A DNA stretch of 64,000 nt from Microbispora hainanensis (lineage in GTDB: Bacteria > Actinomycetota > Actinomycetes > Streptosporangiales > Streptosporangiaceae), in contig NZ_CP108086.1 in NCBI RefSeq assembly GCF_036186745.1, positions 3,100,001 to 3,164,000 of the forward strand, given 5' to 3'. Positions 16,703-24,377 of this stretch are shown piece by piece. How positions within the stretch are numbered: position 1 is the stretch's first letter; each line of letters opens with the position of its first letter. The notes beneath the pieces were generated by a model. That model did no database searches. It was given only the letters and a program-made list of their open reading frames with translations, and had not been told where the DNA came from. The position numbers and the translations under genes were made by a program.

Positions 16703-17454
16703 GTGACGTCGGGCCGGGTGTAGAAGGTCACCACCGACAGAGGCAGGACGATGATGCCGTGGCCCGCGGCGACGTGTTCGAGCTTCTCCTCCACGGCGTG
16801 GAAGACCGGCGCGGGGCGACGCGGAGCCGAGCCCCGCAGCTCGGTCGCGACGTCGCGCCACTCGGGCACGGCGTCGGGGTGCTGGAGGAGGTGCTCGTCG
16901 GCGAGGTCGGCGATGCCGATCGCGTCCTTGCCCGCCAGACGGTGACCGGAGGGCAGCACGGCGACGCGCGGCTCGTCCATCAGCGGCCGCACGCGCAGCC
17001 CGCGCTGGTCGATCGGCAGGCGCACATAGCCGATGTCCACCCGCCCGTCGCGGATGGCGTCGGCCTGGTCGTCCCAGGTCGTACGGACGACCTCCACCGT
17101 CAGGCCGGGGTGGCGTTCGCGCAGCGCCCGGACCGCCGGAGTGACGATCAGCCCGGGCATGAACCCCACGGTGAAGGTGTCGGCGCCGCGTGCGGCGCGG
17201 CCGACCCGCCGGCGCAGCGCCTCGGCCGAGGCCAGCAGCGGGCGGGCGTCGGCGAGCAGTTGCTCGCCCGCGCGGGTGAGCTCGGTGGCCCGCCTGTCGC
17301 GCACGAAGAGCTGCACCTTCAGCTCGCTCTCCAGCGCCCGGATCTGGCGCGACAGCACGGGCTGCGCGATGTGCAACGCCTCGGCCGCCCGTCCGAAGTG
17401 CAGCCGCTCGGCCACCGCGACGAAATATCGCAGCTTTCGTAGATCGACGTCCAC
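16588..17454 (-). CDS. LysR-family transcriptional regulator
   Basis: LysR activator/repressor, 288 aa. N-terminal winged HTH LRKLRYFVAVAERLHFGRAA, then HIAQPVLSRQIRALESEL; a periplasmic-binding-like effector domain from about residue 90 (FTVGFMPGLIVTPAVRALRE). Ligand unknown. It is divergent from the SDR gene at 17578 with a T-N11-A box between them, the usual arrangement for a LysR regulator and its target. Its 3' end overlaps hypF by 115 bp in opposite sense. Confidence 0.9.
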   Translation of the reverse strand: MDVDLRKLRYFVAVAERLHFGRAAEALHIAQPVLSRQIRALESELKVQLFVRDRRATELTRAGEQLLADARPLLASAEALRRRVGRAARGADTFTVGFMPGLIVTPAVRALRERHPGLTVEVVRTTWDDQADAIRDGRVDIGYVRLPIDQRGLRVRPLMDEPRVAVLPSGHRLAGKDAIGIADLADEHLLQHPDAVPEWRDVATELRGSAPRRPAPVFHAVEEKLEHVAAGHGIIVLPLSVVTFYTRPDVTYVPVADIPPNQVCLAWDSSRRTPLIGEFAAIAAATAA

Positions 17455-17476
17455 CAGCGCATCCTCTCGGCTCTGA

Positions 17477-17489
17477 TGCCCTCAGGGTA
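17477..17489. promoter_or_regulatory. LysR box (T-N11-A) between LysR and SDR genes
   Basis: TGCCCTCAGGGTA is an imperfect dyad with the T-N11-A spacing, centred on CCCT-C-AGGG. It lies 23 bp upstream of the LysR start and 88 bp upstream of the SDR start, as expected for an auto-repressing and target-activating site. Confidence 0.45.
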
Positions 17490-17577
17490 TTACAGGCGAG
17501 GCAGAGGGTCTTGGACGGCGGCGCCGGGGCGGGCCCATCCTGAAGGGGTTGAGATCCCCTAACCACAAGGACGAGTC

Positions 17578-18297
17578 ATGGATCTGCAGGGGCAGCGCGT
17601 CGTCGTGCTCGGCGGCACATCGGGCATCGGACTGGCCACCGCGGAGTCGGTCGCGCGACAGGGCGCCGTGGTCACGGTCGCCTCCAGCAGGCCTTCCAGC
17701 GTCGAGCGGGCGCTGAGCCTGCTGCCGGACGGCTGCGAGGGCCGGGTCGCCGACCTCACCGACGCGCGGGCCGTGGGCCGGCTCTTCGAGGACCTGGGCG
17801 AGTTCTCCCACCTCGTCTACACGGCCGGTGAGCCGCTGACGATGATGCCGGTGGACACGCTCGACCTCGACGCGGCACGCGACTTCTTCGGGCTGCGTTA
17901 CTTCGGCGCGCTGGGGGCGGTCCGCGCCGCCCTGCCGTACCTGCGCAAGGACGGCTCGATCACCCTCACGACCGGCATCGCCAAGGACCGGCCGGGCCCG
18001 GGCTGGGCGGTCGCGGCGAGCATCTGCGGCGCCATGGAGGCACTGACGAAGGCGCTGGCCGTCGAGCTCGCGCCCGTCAGGGTGAACGTCGTGTCGCCCG
18101 GCTTCGTGCGGTCGCCGCTGTGGTCGGCGATGGGAGAGGAGGAGCGCGAGCGGATGTACGCCGGCATCGGCGCCTCGATCCCGGCGGGGCGGGTCGGCGA
18201 GGTCGAGGACATCGCCCGCGCCTATCTGTTCCTGATGACGGAGCCGTTCGCCACCGGAACCGTCCTGACCGTGGACGGCGGCAACGTGCTCGTCTGA
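17578..18297 (+). CDS. short-chain dehydrogenase-like protein lacking the YxxxK dyad
   Basis: Rossmann-fold SDR-family protein, 239 aa, with an intact nucleotide loop (VVVLGGTSGIGLATAESVAR) and the usual C-terminal SPGFVRSPLW. In place of the catalytic Tyr-x-x-x-Lys it reads GPGWAVAASICGAMEALTK, with neither Tyr nor Lys at the expected positions. It may be a redox-inactive or regulatory member, or use other residues. It is probably under control of the divergent LysR gene. The ATG at 17578 follows AAGGACGAGTC. Confidence 0.82.
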   Translation: MDLQGQRVVVLGGTSGIGLATAESVARQGAVVTVASSRPSSVERALSLLPDGCEGRVADLTDARAVGRLFEDLGEFSHLVYTAGEPLTMMPVDTLDLDAARDFFGLRYFGALGAVRAALPYLRKDGSITLTTGIAKDRPGPGWAVAASICGAMEALTKALAVELAPVRVNVVSPGFVRSPLWSAMGEEERERMYAGIGASIPAGRVGEVEDIARAYLFLMTEPFATGTVLTVDGGNVLV

Positions 18298-18310
18298 CAA
18301 ACGTGCCCGT

Positions 18311-19465
18311 CTAACAAATGCGGGGCAGTGGGTCGCCGACCAGAACGTCGACGATCCGGGTGCCGCCGAAGGCGGTCTTGAGCAGCACCAGACCCGGGGG
18401 GTCGTCCTGGACGCGGCCGACGATCGCGGCGCCCTCGCCGAGCGGATGGCTCCGCAGCGCGGCGAGCGCGGCGTCGGCAACGCCCCCCTCCGCGTCCCCG
18501 TCCCCGTCCCCGTCCCCGTCTCCGTCCCCGTCTCCGTCCCCGTCTCCGTCCCCGGCTACGACCACGACCATCCGGCCCTCGCAGGCCACGTAGAGCGGGT
18601 CGATGCCCAGCAGCTCGCAGGCCCCGCGTACGGCGGGCCGTACGGGCACCGCGTCCTCCTCGACCACGACGGCGACGCCGGAGGCGCGGGCGATCTCGTT
18701 CAAAATCGTCGCCACGCCGCCCCGGGTCGCGTCCCGCAGGCACCGCACCTTTCCGCCCACGGCGGCCAGGAGGGCGGTGACCAGGCCGTTGAGCGGGGCG
18801 GTGTCCGACGTCACGTCGGCCTCGATGTCCAGCTCGCCCCGGGCCAGCATGATCGTGACGCCGTGCTCGCCGATCGGGCCGGACACGAGGACGGCGTCGC
18901 CGGGCCGGGCGTGCGCGACACCGAGAGGCGCATCCCGCTCCAGCAGTCCGACCCCGGCCGTGGTGACGTAGCAGCCGTCGGCCTTGCCGCGCTGCACCAC
19001 CTTGGTGTCCCCGGTCACGATCGACACCTCCGCCGCCGCGGCGGCCCGCGCCATCGACGCGCTGATCCGCCGCAGGTCCTCGACCGGGAAGCCCTCCTCC
19101 AGGACGAAACCGGCCGACAGGTACAGCGGCCGGGCCCCGCACACCGCAAGGTCGTTCACGGTGCCGTTGACGGCGAGGTCGCCGATGTCGCCGCCGGGGA
19201 AGAACAGCGGGGAGACCACGTAGGAGTCGGTCGTGAACGCGAGCCGCGCGCCGCCCGCGGCGAAGACCGCGCCGTCCTCCAGCGGTTCGAGCAGCGGGTT
19301 GCGGAACGCGTCGAGGAACACCGCCTCGATCAGCGTCTGGGTCGCCTTGCCGCCCGCGCCGTGGGCCATCGTGATGTGCTCCTCGCGCACGCGGGCCTTC
19401 CGCTGCCGGGCGCGGTCGATGCGTTCGAGGACCTGTTCCTCGCGGGTCGCCCGGGTCTCGGTCAC
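18311..19465 (-). CDS. hypE: HypE hydrogenase cyanide-synthesis protein
   Basis: ATP-dependent dehydratase that turns the carbamoyl group from HypF into the cyanide ligand of the [NiFe] centre; 384 aa. AIRS-type fold with MAHGAGGKATQTLIEAVFLD, FTTDSYVVSPLFFPGGDIG and GDTKVVQRGKADG, and the essential C-terminal cysteine in DPLPRIC. It is longer than the usual 330-350 aa, partly because of a Gly-Asp run of about 20 residues from a hexanucleotide repeat (18494-18553). GTG start at 19465 overlaps the hypD stop (GTGA). Last gene of the hydrogenase operon. Confidence 0.95.
   Translation of the reverse strand: MTETRATREEQVLERIDRARQRKARVREEHITMAHGAGGKATQTLIEAVFLDAFRNPLLEPLEDGAVFAAGGARLAFTTDSYVVSPLFFPGGDIGDLAVNGTVNDLAVCGARPLYLSAGFVLEEGFPVEDLRRISASMARAAAAAEVSIVTGDTKVVQRGKADGCYVTTAGVGLLERDAPLGVAHARPGDAVLVSGPIGEHGVTIMLARGELDIEADVTSDTAPLNGLVTALLAAVGGKVRCLRDATRGGVATILNEIARASGVAVVVEEDAVPVRPAVRGACELLGIDPLYVACEGRMVVVVAGDGDGDGDGDGDGDGDGDGDAEGGVADAALAALRSHPLGEGAAIVGRVQDDPPGLVLLKTAFGGTRIVDVLVGDPLPRIC
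18494..18553 (-). repeat. hexanucleotide microsatellite inside hypE, ten units
   Basis: Ten tandem GTCCCC or GTCTCC units on the plus strand, read on the minus strand as alternating Gly-Asp codons. Units are in frame, so slippage would add or remove dipeptides without shifting the frame. It falls in a loop of the C-terminal domain, after VVVVAG. Confidence 0.95.
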
Positions 19466-20586
19466 CTCGTGGCCTCCCTCACCCGCTGCCGGGAGAAGCG
19501 GCCGAAGTTGTAGTAGGCCGCGCAGGCGCCCTCGGATGACACCATGCAGGTGCCGATCGGCGTCTCCGGCGTGCAGGCCGTGCCGAACACCTTGCACTCC
19601 CACGGTTTGAGCACGCCCTTGAGCACCTCGCCGCACTGGCACGCCTTGGGGTCGGCCACCCGGTTGCCGGGGATGTCGAACAGCCGCTCCGCGTCGTACG
19701 CCGCGTACTTCTCCCGCATGCGCAGCGCCGAGTGCGAGATGAAGCCGAGGCCCCGCCACTCGAAGTAGGGCCGCAGCTCCATCACCTCGGTGATGGCCCG
19801 CAGGGCTTTGACGTTGCCCGCCCACGGCACGACCCGGGCGTACTGGTTCTCCACCTCCGACCGGCCCTCGGCGAGCTGGAGCAGCAGCATGTAGACCGAC
19901 TGGAGGATGTCCAGCGGCTCGAACCCCGCCACGACCAGCGGCCTGCCGTGGTCGCGGGCGATGAACTCGTACGGCCGGCAGCCGATGATCGTGGAGACGT
20001 GGCCGGGGCCGATGAAGCCGTCGAGACGCAGGTCGGGCGAGTCCAGGATCGCCTTGATCGCGGGAATGATCGTCACGTGGTTGCAGAAGACCGAGAAGTT
20101 CCGCACGTCCTCGGCCGCGGCCCGCAGCACGGTCATGGCGGTCGACGGCGTGGTGGTCTCGAACCCGATGGCCATGAAGACCACCCGGCGGTCCGGCTCG
20201 CGGCGGGCGATCTTCAGCGCGTCCAGCGGCGAGTAGACCATGCGGATGTCGGCGCCCTGGGCCGTGGAGTCGAAGAACGATCCCCGCCCGCCCGGCACCC
20301 GCATCATGTCCCCGAACGACGTCATGATCACGTCGGGCTGCTCGGCGATGTGGATCGCGTCGTCCACGCGGCCCATCGGGATCACGCAGACCGGGCATCC
20401 GGGGCCGTGCACCAGCGTGATCGTCTCGGGCAGGTAGTCCTCCAGCCCGTGCTTGTAGATGGTGTGGGTGTGGCCGCCGCACACCTCCATGAACTTGTAG
20501 GTGCGGCCCGGCTCGCACAGGCTCGCGATCCTGGCGGACAGCGCCCGCGCCTTGTCCGCGTCGCGATACTCGTCGACGAAGCGCAT
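19462..20586 (-). CDS. hypD: HypD hydrogenase maturation Fe-S scaffold
   Basis: Iron-sulfur protein that, with HypC, carries the Fe(CN)2CO unit during assembly; 374 aa. Conserved cysteine motifs are FMEVCGGHTHT near residue 33, HGPGCPVCVIP near 61, GFETTTPSTA, KACQCGEVLKG and GTCMVSSEGACAAYYNFGRF for the C-terminal 4Fe-4S site. Full length. The ATG at 20586 follows AGAGGTGAAGG. It overlaps hypE by 4 bp and starts 7 bp after hypC. Confidence 0.96.
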   Translation of the reverse strand: MRFVDEYRDADKARALSARIASLCEPGRTYKFMEVCGGHTHTIYKHGLEDYLPETITLVHGPGCPVCVIPMGRVDDAIHIAEQPDVIMTSFGDMMRVPGGRGSFFDSTAQGADIRMVYSPLDALKIARREPDRRVVFMAIGFETTTPSTAMTVLRAAAEDVRNFSVFCNHVTIIPAIKAILDSPDLRLDGFIGPGHVSTIIGCRPYEFIARDHGRPLVVAGFEPLDILQSVYMLLLQLAEGRSEVENQYARVVPWAGNVKALRAITEVMELRPYFEWRGLGFISHSALRMREKYAAYDAERLFDIPGNRVADPKACQCGEVLKGVLKPWECKVFGTACTPETPIGTCMVSSEGACAAYYNFGRFSRQRVREATR

Positions 20587-20593
20587 GGGTCCT

Positions 20594-20869
20594 TCACCTC
20601 TCTATGGACGAGTCACGCAGCGCCGCCAGCTCGTCCTCGTACGCCTGGCCGATGCCCTCCAGGAACTCCAGCGCGGCCCTGGCCTCGGCCTCGTCGATCT
20701 TCGACAGCGCGAAGCCGACGTGGATCAGGACCCAGTCGCCTGGCCGCAGCGGCTGACCGTCCAGCAGGCCGATGTTGACGACCCGCCGCACCCCGCTCAC
20801 GTCGACCCTGGCGAGGTCAGTCTGACCGGGCGGGATCTCCACGATCTCGCCCGGAATGCCCAGGCACAT
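20594..20869 (-). CDS. hypC: HypC hydrogenase assembly chaperone
   Basis: Chaperone that delivers the Fe(CN)2CO group from HypD to the large-subunit precursor; 91 aa. It begins MCLGIPGEIVEI with the essential Cys2, and has LRPGDWVLIHVGFALSKIDE, the family's second motif. The start at 20869 follows GGAGGTGTCCT. Its first 53 bp overlap the 3' end of hypA in another frame. A second HypC-like gene lies at 28383. Confidence 0.94.
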   Translation of the reverse strand: MCLGIPGEIVEIPPGQTDLARVDVSGVRRVVNIGLLDGQPLRPGDWVLIHVGFALSKIDEAEARAALEFLEGIGQAYEDELAALRDSSIER

Positions 20870-21224
20870 AGGACACCTCCGCAGTGGCGCCGGGGTCGAG
20901 CTGGACGGATTCGAGGACGAGGCTGTCCCCGCCCTCGCTGTCGATGTCGATCCCGCCGCACAGGCCGCAGATCGTGAGCGGGTCGGCGCACAGGGCGGAG
21001 TGCCCGCAGCCCCGGCAGATGAGCCGTACGGGCTCGACGACCAGGTCGAGCGCCGCACCCTCGGCGACCGTGCCCGCGGAGGCCAGGCAGAACGCCTGGT
21101 CGAGGGCCTGCGGGGCGATGCGCAGCAGCGCGCCCGCCCGCACCCGGGCCCGGCGCACCCGCCTGCCCTTGGCCCGGCGCTCCACGGCCTCGAGCACGGC
21201 CTCGGCGATCCCGAACTCGTGCAT
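20817..21224 (-). CDS. hypA: HypA nickel-insertion protein
   Basis: Nickel metallochaperone for [NiFe]-hydrogenase maturation, 135 aa. It starts MHEFGIAEAVLEAV, with His2 as Ni ligand, and has the zinc site in CRGCGHS and CGLCGG. The ATG at 21224 is chosen so that His is residue 2; a GTG at 21233 would put three residues in front. The frame runs about 50 bp into hypC, a little past the family's usual end. HypB, its normal GTPase partner, is not encoded in this window. Confidence 0.93.
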   Translation of the reverse strand: MHEFGIAEAVLEAVERRAKGRRVRRARVRAGALLRIAPQALDQAFCLASAGTVAEGAALDLVVEPVRLICRGCGHSALCADPLTICGLCGGIDIDSEGGDSLVLESVQLDPGATAEVSYVPGHSGRDRGDPARSD

Positions 21225-21229
21225 CAGGG

Positions 21230-21334
21230 TCACATCCTTCTGATCCGCAGATAGCGCCGGATGTCGGGCAGCGACTGGACGACCAGCGCGGCCACCAGGG
21301 CTGCCACCAGCATGAGGACCAGGCGTTTCAGCAT
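21230..21334 (-). CDS. 34-aa membrane peptide in the hydrogenase operon
   Basis: ATG at 21334 to TGA at 21230. The product starts MLKRLVLMLVAALVAALVVQ and continues SLPDIRRYLRIRRM: one transmembrane helix with a basic tail. It fits exactly between the protease gene (13 bp) and hypA (5 bp), runs in the same direction, and resembles a family of actinobacterial small proteins I recall as DUF6893 (not checked). A role in anchoring or in hydrogenase biogenesis is only inferred from position. Confidence 0.65.
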   Translation of the reverse strand: MLKRLVLMLVAALVAALVVQSLPDIRRYLRIRRM

Positions 21335-21347
21335 TTCCCCAACCCCT

Positions 21348-21836
21348 TCATCTCCCCGCCTCCTTCGCGAACTCGTGCGTGATGAGTGCGAGCACGAGGT
21401 CGGCGGCCTCGGGGACGGCCGCCGCGACCGGCGGGCTCAGGTCCATCCCCGGCGTCACGTCGGCAGGCTCGCAGCCGACGAGCAGGACCCTGCCGCCCCA
21501 CGGGAGATCGAGCCCGGAGGCCAGGGTGAGCACCGCCTCGGGCGTCATCGCGTGCGCGTCCACGAAGGCCCGCTCCGCGTCCGGGCAGGCCGGCGCCACG
21601 ACGCTGAGCGTGCCGGGGGCCAGCCCCGACGGCACCGCGTCGACGAGGATCGTGAGGTCGTATCCCGAGGTCAGCTCGTAGGCGAGGTGGATGCCGCGGA
21701 TGCCGAAGTCGCCGACCCGCACCCCGTCGGGCACCCCGGCGGCGGTGAGGCGGCGGGCGACCGCCACGCCGAAGCCGTCGTCGCCGAGGAAGACGTTCCC
21801 CACGCCGGCCACCAGTGTTCTCATGCCGGTCTTCAT
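21348..21836 (-). CDS. hydrogenase maturation protease (peptidase M52)
   Basis: Nickel-dependent endopeptidase that trims the C-terminal tail of the large subunit after metal insertion; 162 aa, HycI/HyaD/HupD family. Typical stretches are TLVAGVGNVFLGDDGFGVAV with the metal-binding Asp, VGDFGIRGIHLAYEL, and ILVDAVPSG. The ATG at 21836 overlaps the upstream stop (ATGA); Met5 is a second possible start. The large subunit encoded at 24874 has a matching 22-residue tail after DPCLPCGVH. Confidence 0.92.
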   Translation of the reverse strand: MKTGMRTLVAGVGNVFLGDDGFGVAVARRLTAAGVPDGVRVGDFGIRGIHLAYELTSGYDLTILVDAVPSGLAPGTLSVVAPACPDAERAFVDAHAMTPEAVLTLASGLDLPWGGRVLLVGCEPADVTPGMDLSPPVAAAVPEAADLVLALITHEFAKEAGR

Positions 21837-23110
21837 AGGGGTTCCACCTCGTCCGGCGCGAAATAGAAGAACCGCCGCTGCTCGCGCTGCAGGTCGGAGC
21901 CGGGATCGTCCTCCAGCGTGACGGCCAGGTGGCGCACGCCGTCCACATCGAGGAACACCGCCTCGACCAGGGCGGTCCGCCCGGCCAGGAACATGTCCTG
22001 CGCGTCGGCGCGGCGGTGGCCCGGCCGCAGCCGCACCCGGCTGCCCCTGGCGATCCGCACCCCGCCCACGGTCACGGACTCGTCGTCGGGCGTCGTCCGC
22101 GCGGGGACCTCCAGGTGACGGATGGCGCCGTGGAGCCGTTCGAGCAGCTCCGGCGGCAGGTCGGCGGCCCGTTCGAGGATCTCGGCGGCACGCGGGTCGG
22201 TGACCCGCGCCTCCCGCTTCTCCTCCTCGGTCAGGGTCAGCGTGCGCAGCGTGAGCAGCTCGTCGATCTCCGTCGAGTCGAACAGGTCGCCCGGGCTCTC
22301 CGGCGCGATGGCCGGGTGGTCGTACAGGATGATCGGCGAGGACAGCACGACGTCGCGGCGGCCGGCCTCGCCCACCAGCACCGGCCAGGTGTTCTCGTTG
22401 CGGCACTGCCGCGCCGCCGCCTCGGCCCACATCGGCGGGTCGAGCAGCGAGACGAACGCCCCTCCGCTCACCCCGATCAGCAGGTGGGCGGCGACCAGCG
22501 AGCGGCGCAGGGCCTCCTCGCGCGGCGCGTCCGCCCGCTCCCAGTGGGAGGTGTTCTCCACCTCCACCCGCAGCCGCACCAGCCCGTACGGCCCGGGCAG
22601 CCGCTCGGCGGAGATCCGCAGCTCCGCGTCGAGCGGCTGGTGCTCGCAGACGATCCGGCCGGTCCGCTCGCCGCCGGGGCCCGCGATGTTCTCGATGACG
22701 CGGTCGGCCAGCACCTGGACCTCGATCGTGCAGGGCCTGGCCGTCACGCGGGCCAGGGACACCGTGGTGCGGGCCTCCCGCTCGGTGGCCTCGTCGAAGC
22801 TGAGGTAGTCGCGTCCGCCGACGGTCAGCTTCGGGACGGGCCAGTAGCCGTCGTCCTCCTCCCGCTCGACCGTCCTGCTCCTGACGTGCAGGAACCGCAG
22901 CCGCACGTCGATCCGGGCGTCTCCGGGGGCCTCGAGAAGGCACTCGGTCGCGCTGCCCGACGGCTCGCCGGGGTAGTTCGGCGGCACGAGCACGCCGAAC
23001 TGCCAGCGCATGCGGTTCTTGGCCGCCGAGGCGCGATAGGGATAGAGCAGGTAGCCCTCGTACAGCACGGCGTCCGCGACGCGGCGGGCCGCCTCCATCG
23101 GCACGGTCAC
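21833..23110 (-). CDS. conserved protein of unknown function in hydrogenase operon, 425 aa
   Basis: I do not recognise a named family. The protein is soluble, without signal or membrane segment. Its N-terminal part reads EGYLLYPYRASAAKNRMRWQ (residues 18-37), followed by a beta-rich central region (PYGLVRLRVEVENTSHWE) and a C-terminal domain with VTVGGVRIARGSRVRLRPGH and a FFYFAPDEVEPL end. No cysteine cluster suggestive of Fe-S was seen. GTG at 23110 follows GGAGGG and overlaps the previous stop (GTGA). Strict coupling within the operon implies a role in assembly or function of this hydrogenase. Confidence 0.85.
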   Translation of the reverse strand: MTVPMEAARRVADAVLYEGYLLYPYRASAAKNRMRWQFGVLVPPNYPGEPSGSATECLLEAPGDARIDVRLRFLHVRSRTVEREEDDGYWPVPKLTVGGRDYLSFDEATEREARTTVSLARVTARPCTIEVQVLADRVIENIAGPGGERTGRIVCEHQPLDAELRISAERLPGPYGLVRLRVEVENTSHWERADAPREEALRRSLVAAHLLIGVSGGAFVSLLDPPMWAEAAARQCRNENTWPVLVGEAGRRDVVLSSPIILYDHPAIAPESPGDLFDSTEIDELLTLRTLTLTEEEKREARVTDPRAAEILERAADLPPELLERLHGAIRHLEVPARTTPDDESVTVGGVRIARGSRVRLRPGHRRADAQDMFLAGRTALVEAVFLDVDGVRHLAVTLEDDPGSDLQREQRRFFYFAPDEVEPL

Positions 23111-23757
23111 CGTGCTCCCTCCTTCATGCGCGCTTCCTTCAGGAGGGCATCGACCGCTTCGTCCACCGTGGCGAGGACCCGTTCGGACTTGAAGCGGAGA
23201 AGTTCGCGTACGGTGTCGCGGCGCAGCCGCAGCCACCCCGAGCCGGGGAAGGCGGTGTCGATCGTCTCGCGCCACACCGCGACCGGCAGGCGGTGGCGGG
23301 TCTCGCAGTCCCAGGGGATCTGCCGCATGCTCACCCCGCCGCCCGAGCGGGCCAGCACGGTGCCGCTGAACAGCAGCAGCAGCGGGATCTCGCCGTCGTC
23401 CAGCGAGGCGAAATATCGGCCCGCGGCCACCTCCAGGTCATATCCGCACGGCACGGGCAGGTCGATCTCGGTGCTCGTGGTGAAGGCGGGCACCATCGCC
23501 TGCGCCATGGCGAACTGCACCGGCCGCAACGTGTCACCCCACCGGGACGGCGCGCCGAACAGGTCCGCAAGCAGCGCCGCCTCCCTCGGCCCGTACGGCC
23601 TGCGGTGCGGCTCGATCCTGATCTGGCAGCGCAGCGCGATGGCGTGGACGCCCTCGGGGGCGGGGTCGGTGACGCGCAGGCGGAAGACGAGCGTGGGCGA
23701 GGCCGCGTACGGCTCGGGCCGGGCGTCCAGGCAGTCGAAGCGGAGACCGTCGTGCAA
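23107..23757 (-). CDS. DUF6084-like protein in hydrogenase operon
   Basis: Protein of 216 aa resembling DUF6084, a family seen beside actinobacterial-type hydrogenases; function unknown. Recognisable stretches are GVHAIALRCQIRIEPHRRPY, ALLADLFGAPSRWGDTL, and a long beta-rich middle ending SMRQIPWDCETRHRLPV. The TTG at 23757 is preferred because AAGGAGG lies 7 nt upstream; a TTG at 23763 would touch that site. Its stop overlaps the next gene (GTGA). No signal peptide or membrane segment. Confidence 0.78.
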   Translation of the reverse strand: MHDGLRFDCLDARPEPYAASPTLVFRLRVTDPAPEGVHAIALRCQIRIEPHRRPYGPREAALLADLFGAPSRWGDTLRPVQFAMAQAMVPAFTTSTEIDLPVPCGYDLEVAAGRYFASLDDGEIPLLLLFSGTVLARSGGGVSMRQIPWDCETRHRLPVAVWRETIDTAFPGSGWLRLRRDTVRELLRFKSERVLATVDEAVDALLKEARMKEGAR

Positions 23758-23759
23758 GG

Positions 23760-24377
23760 TCAAACCTCCTTCAGAACACGGGCCCGCCGGCGCAGGGCGG
23801 CGAAGAAGCCGTCGATGGCCTCCCACGCCTCCCGCCCGCCGTCGAAGCCCTTCCAGTGCAGCCTCACGAGGCCGACGAGCCGATAGCAGGCGTCGATCGG
23901 CACGAGATGGCAGGAGAACGAGCCGTCGGGGGCCCGGTCCACCAGCAGGGCCTCGACGTCGGGCTCGGCGTCCGCCAGCTCCGGGTTGGCCGCGAGCACC
24001 CGTTCCCAGGTGGCGAGTGGGAGCAGCGATTCGGTCGCCCCGGCCGGGCTGGGATAGAAGGCCACGGTCCGGCCGAGTGAGGAGTTGCGGAAGAAGAACG
24101 CCGTACGCACCGGGATGCCCAGCTCGTCCCAGTCGGCGGGGGAGACCCGGAAGGACGGCGCGTAGCGGAAGCGATCGGGCACGGCGCGATAGCGCCCCCG
24201 GCGGACGAACAGCAGGCGGCAGCCCCGGCAGGCGCACACCAAGGCCCGGGTCTCCAGGTCGACGACGTGCCCGTGCCCGGCCTCCAGGGGTTCGGCGCAC
24301 ATCTCGCACCGCTCCACCGCCTTGGCTCGGGCCGTCTCGGCCCGGGAGGAGCGGAAGCGGCGCAGGCCGGTGCTCAT
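23760..24377 (-). CDS. DUF5947-like cysteine-rich protein in hydrogenase operon
   Basis: Protein of 205 aa resembling DUF5947. The N-terminal 60 residues hold a likely metal site: C24-x2-C27, H35, H37, then C48-x-C50-x2-C53 within RALVCACRGCRLLF. The remainder is a soluble alpha/beta region with FRVSPADWDELGIPVRTAFF. The ATG at 24377 overlaps the nifU-like stop (ATGA). A zinc or iron-sulfur site is inferred from the cysteines only; a role with the hydrogenase follows from the operon. Confidence 0.78.
   Translation of the reverse strand: MSTGLRRFRSSRAETARAKAVERCEMCAEPLEAGHGHVVDLETRALVCACRGCRLLFVRRGRYRAVPDRFRYAPSFRVSPADWDELGIPVRTAFFFRNSSLGRTVAFYPSPAGATESLLPLATWERVLAANPELADAEPDVEALLVDRAPDGSFSCHLVPIDACYRLVGLVRLHWKGFDGGREAWEAIDGFFAALRRRARVLKEV

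Noticed and set aside
18311-20518. A 735-aa frame joining hypE to upstream sequence
   Set aside because: The upstream part is an off-frame reading of hypD; HypE starts at the GTG at 19465, which overlaps the hypD stop.
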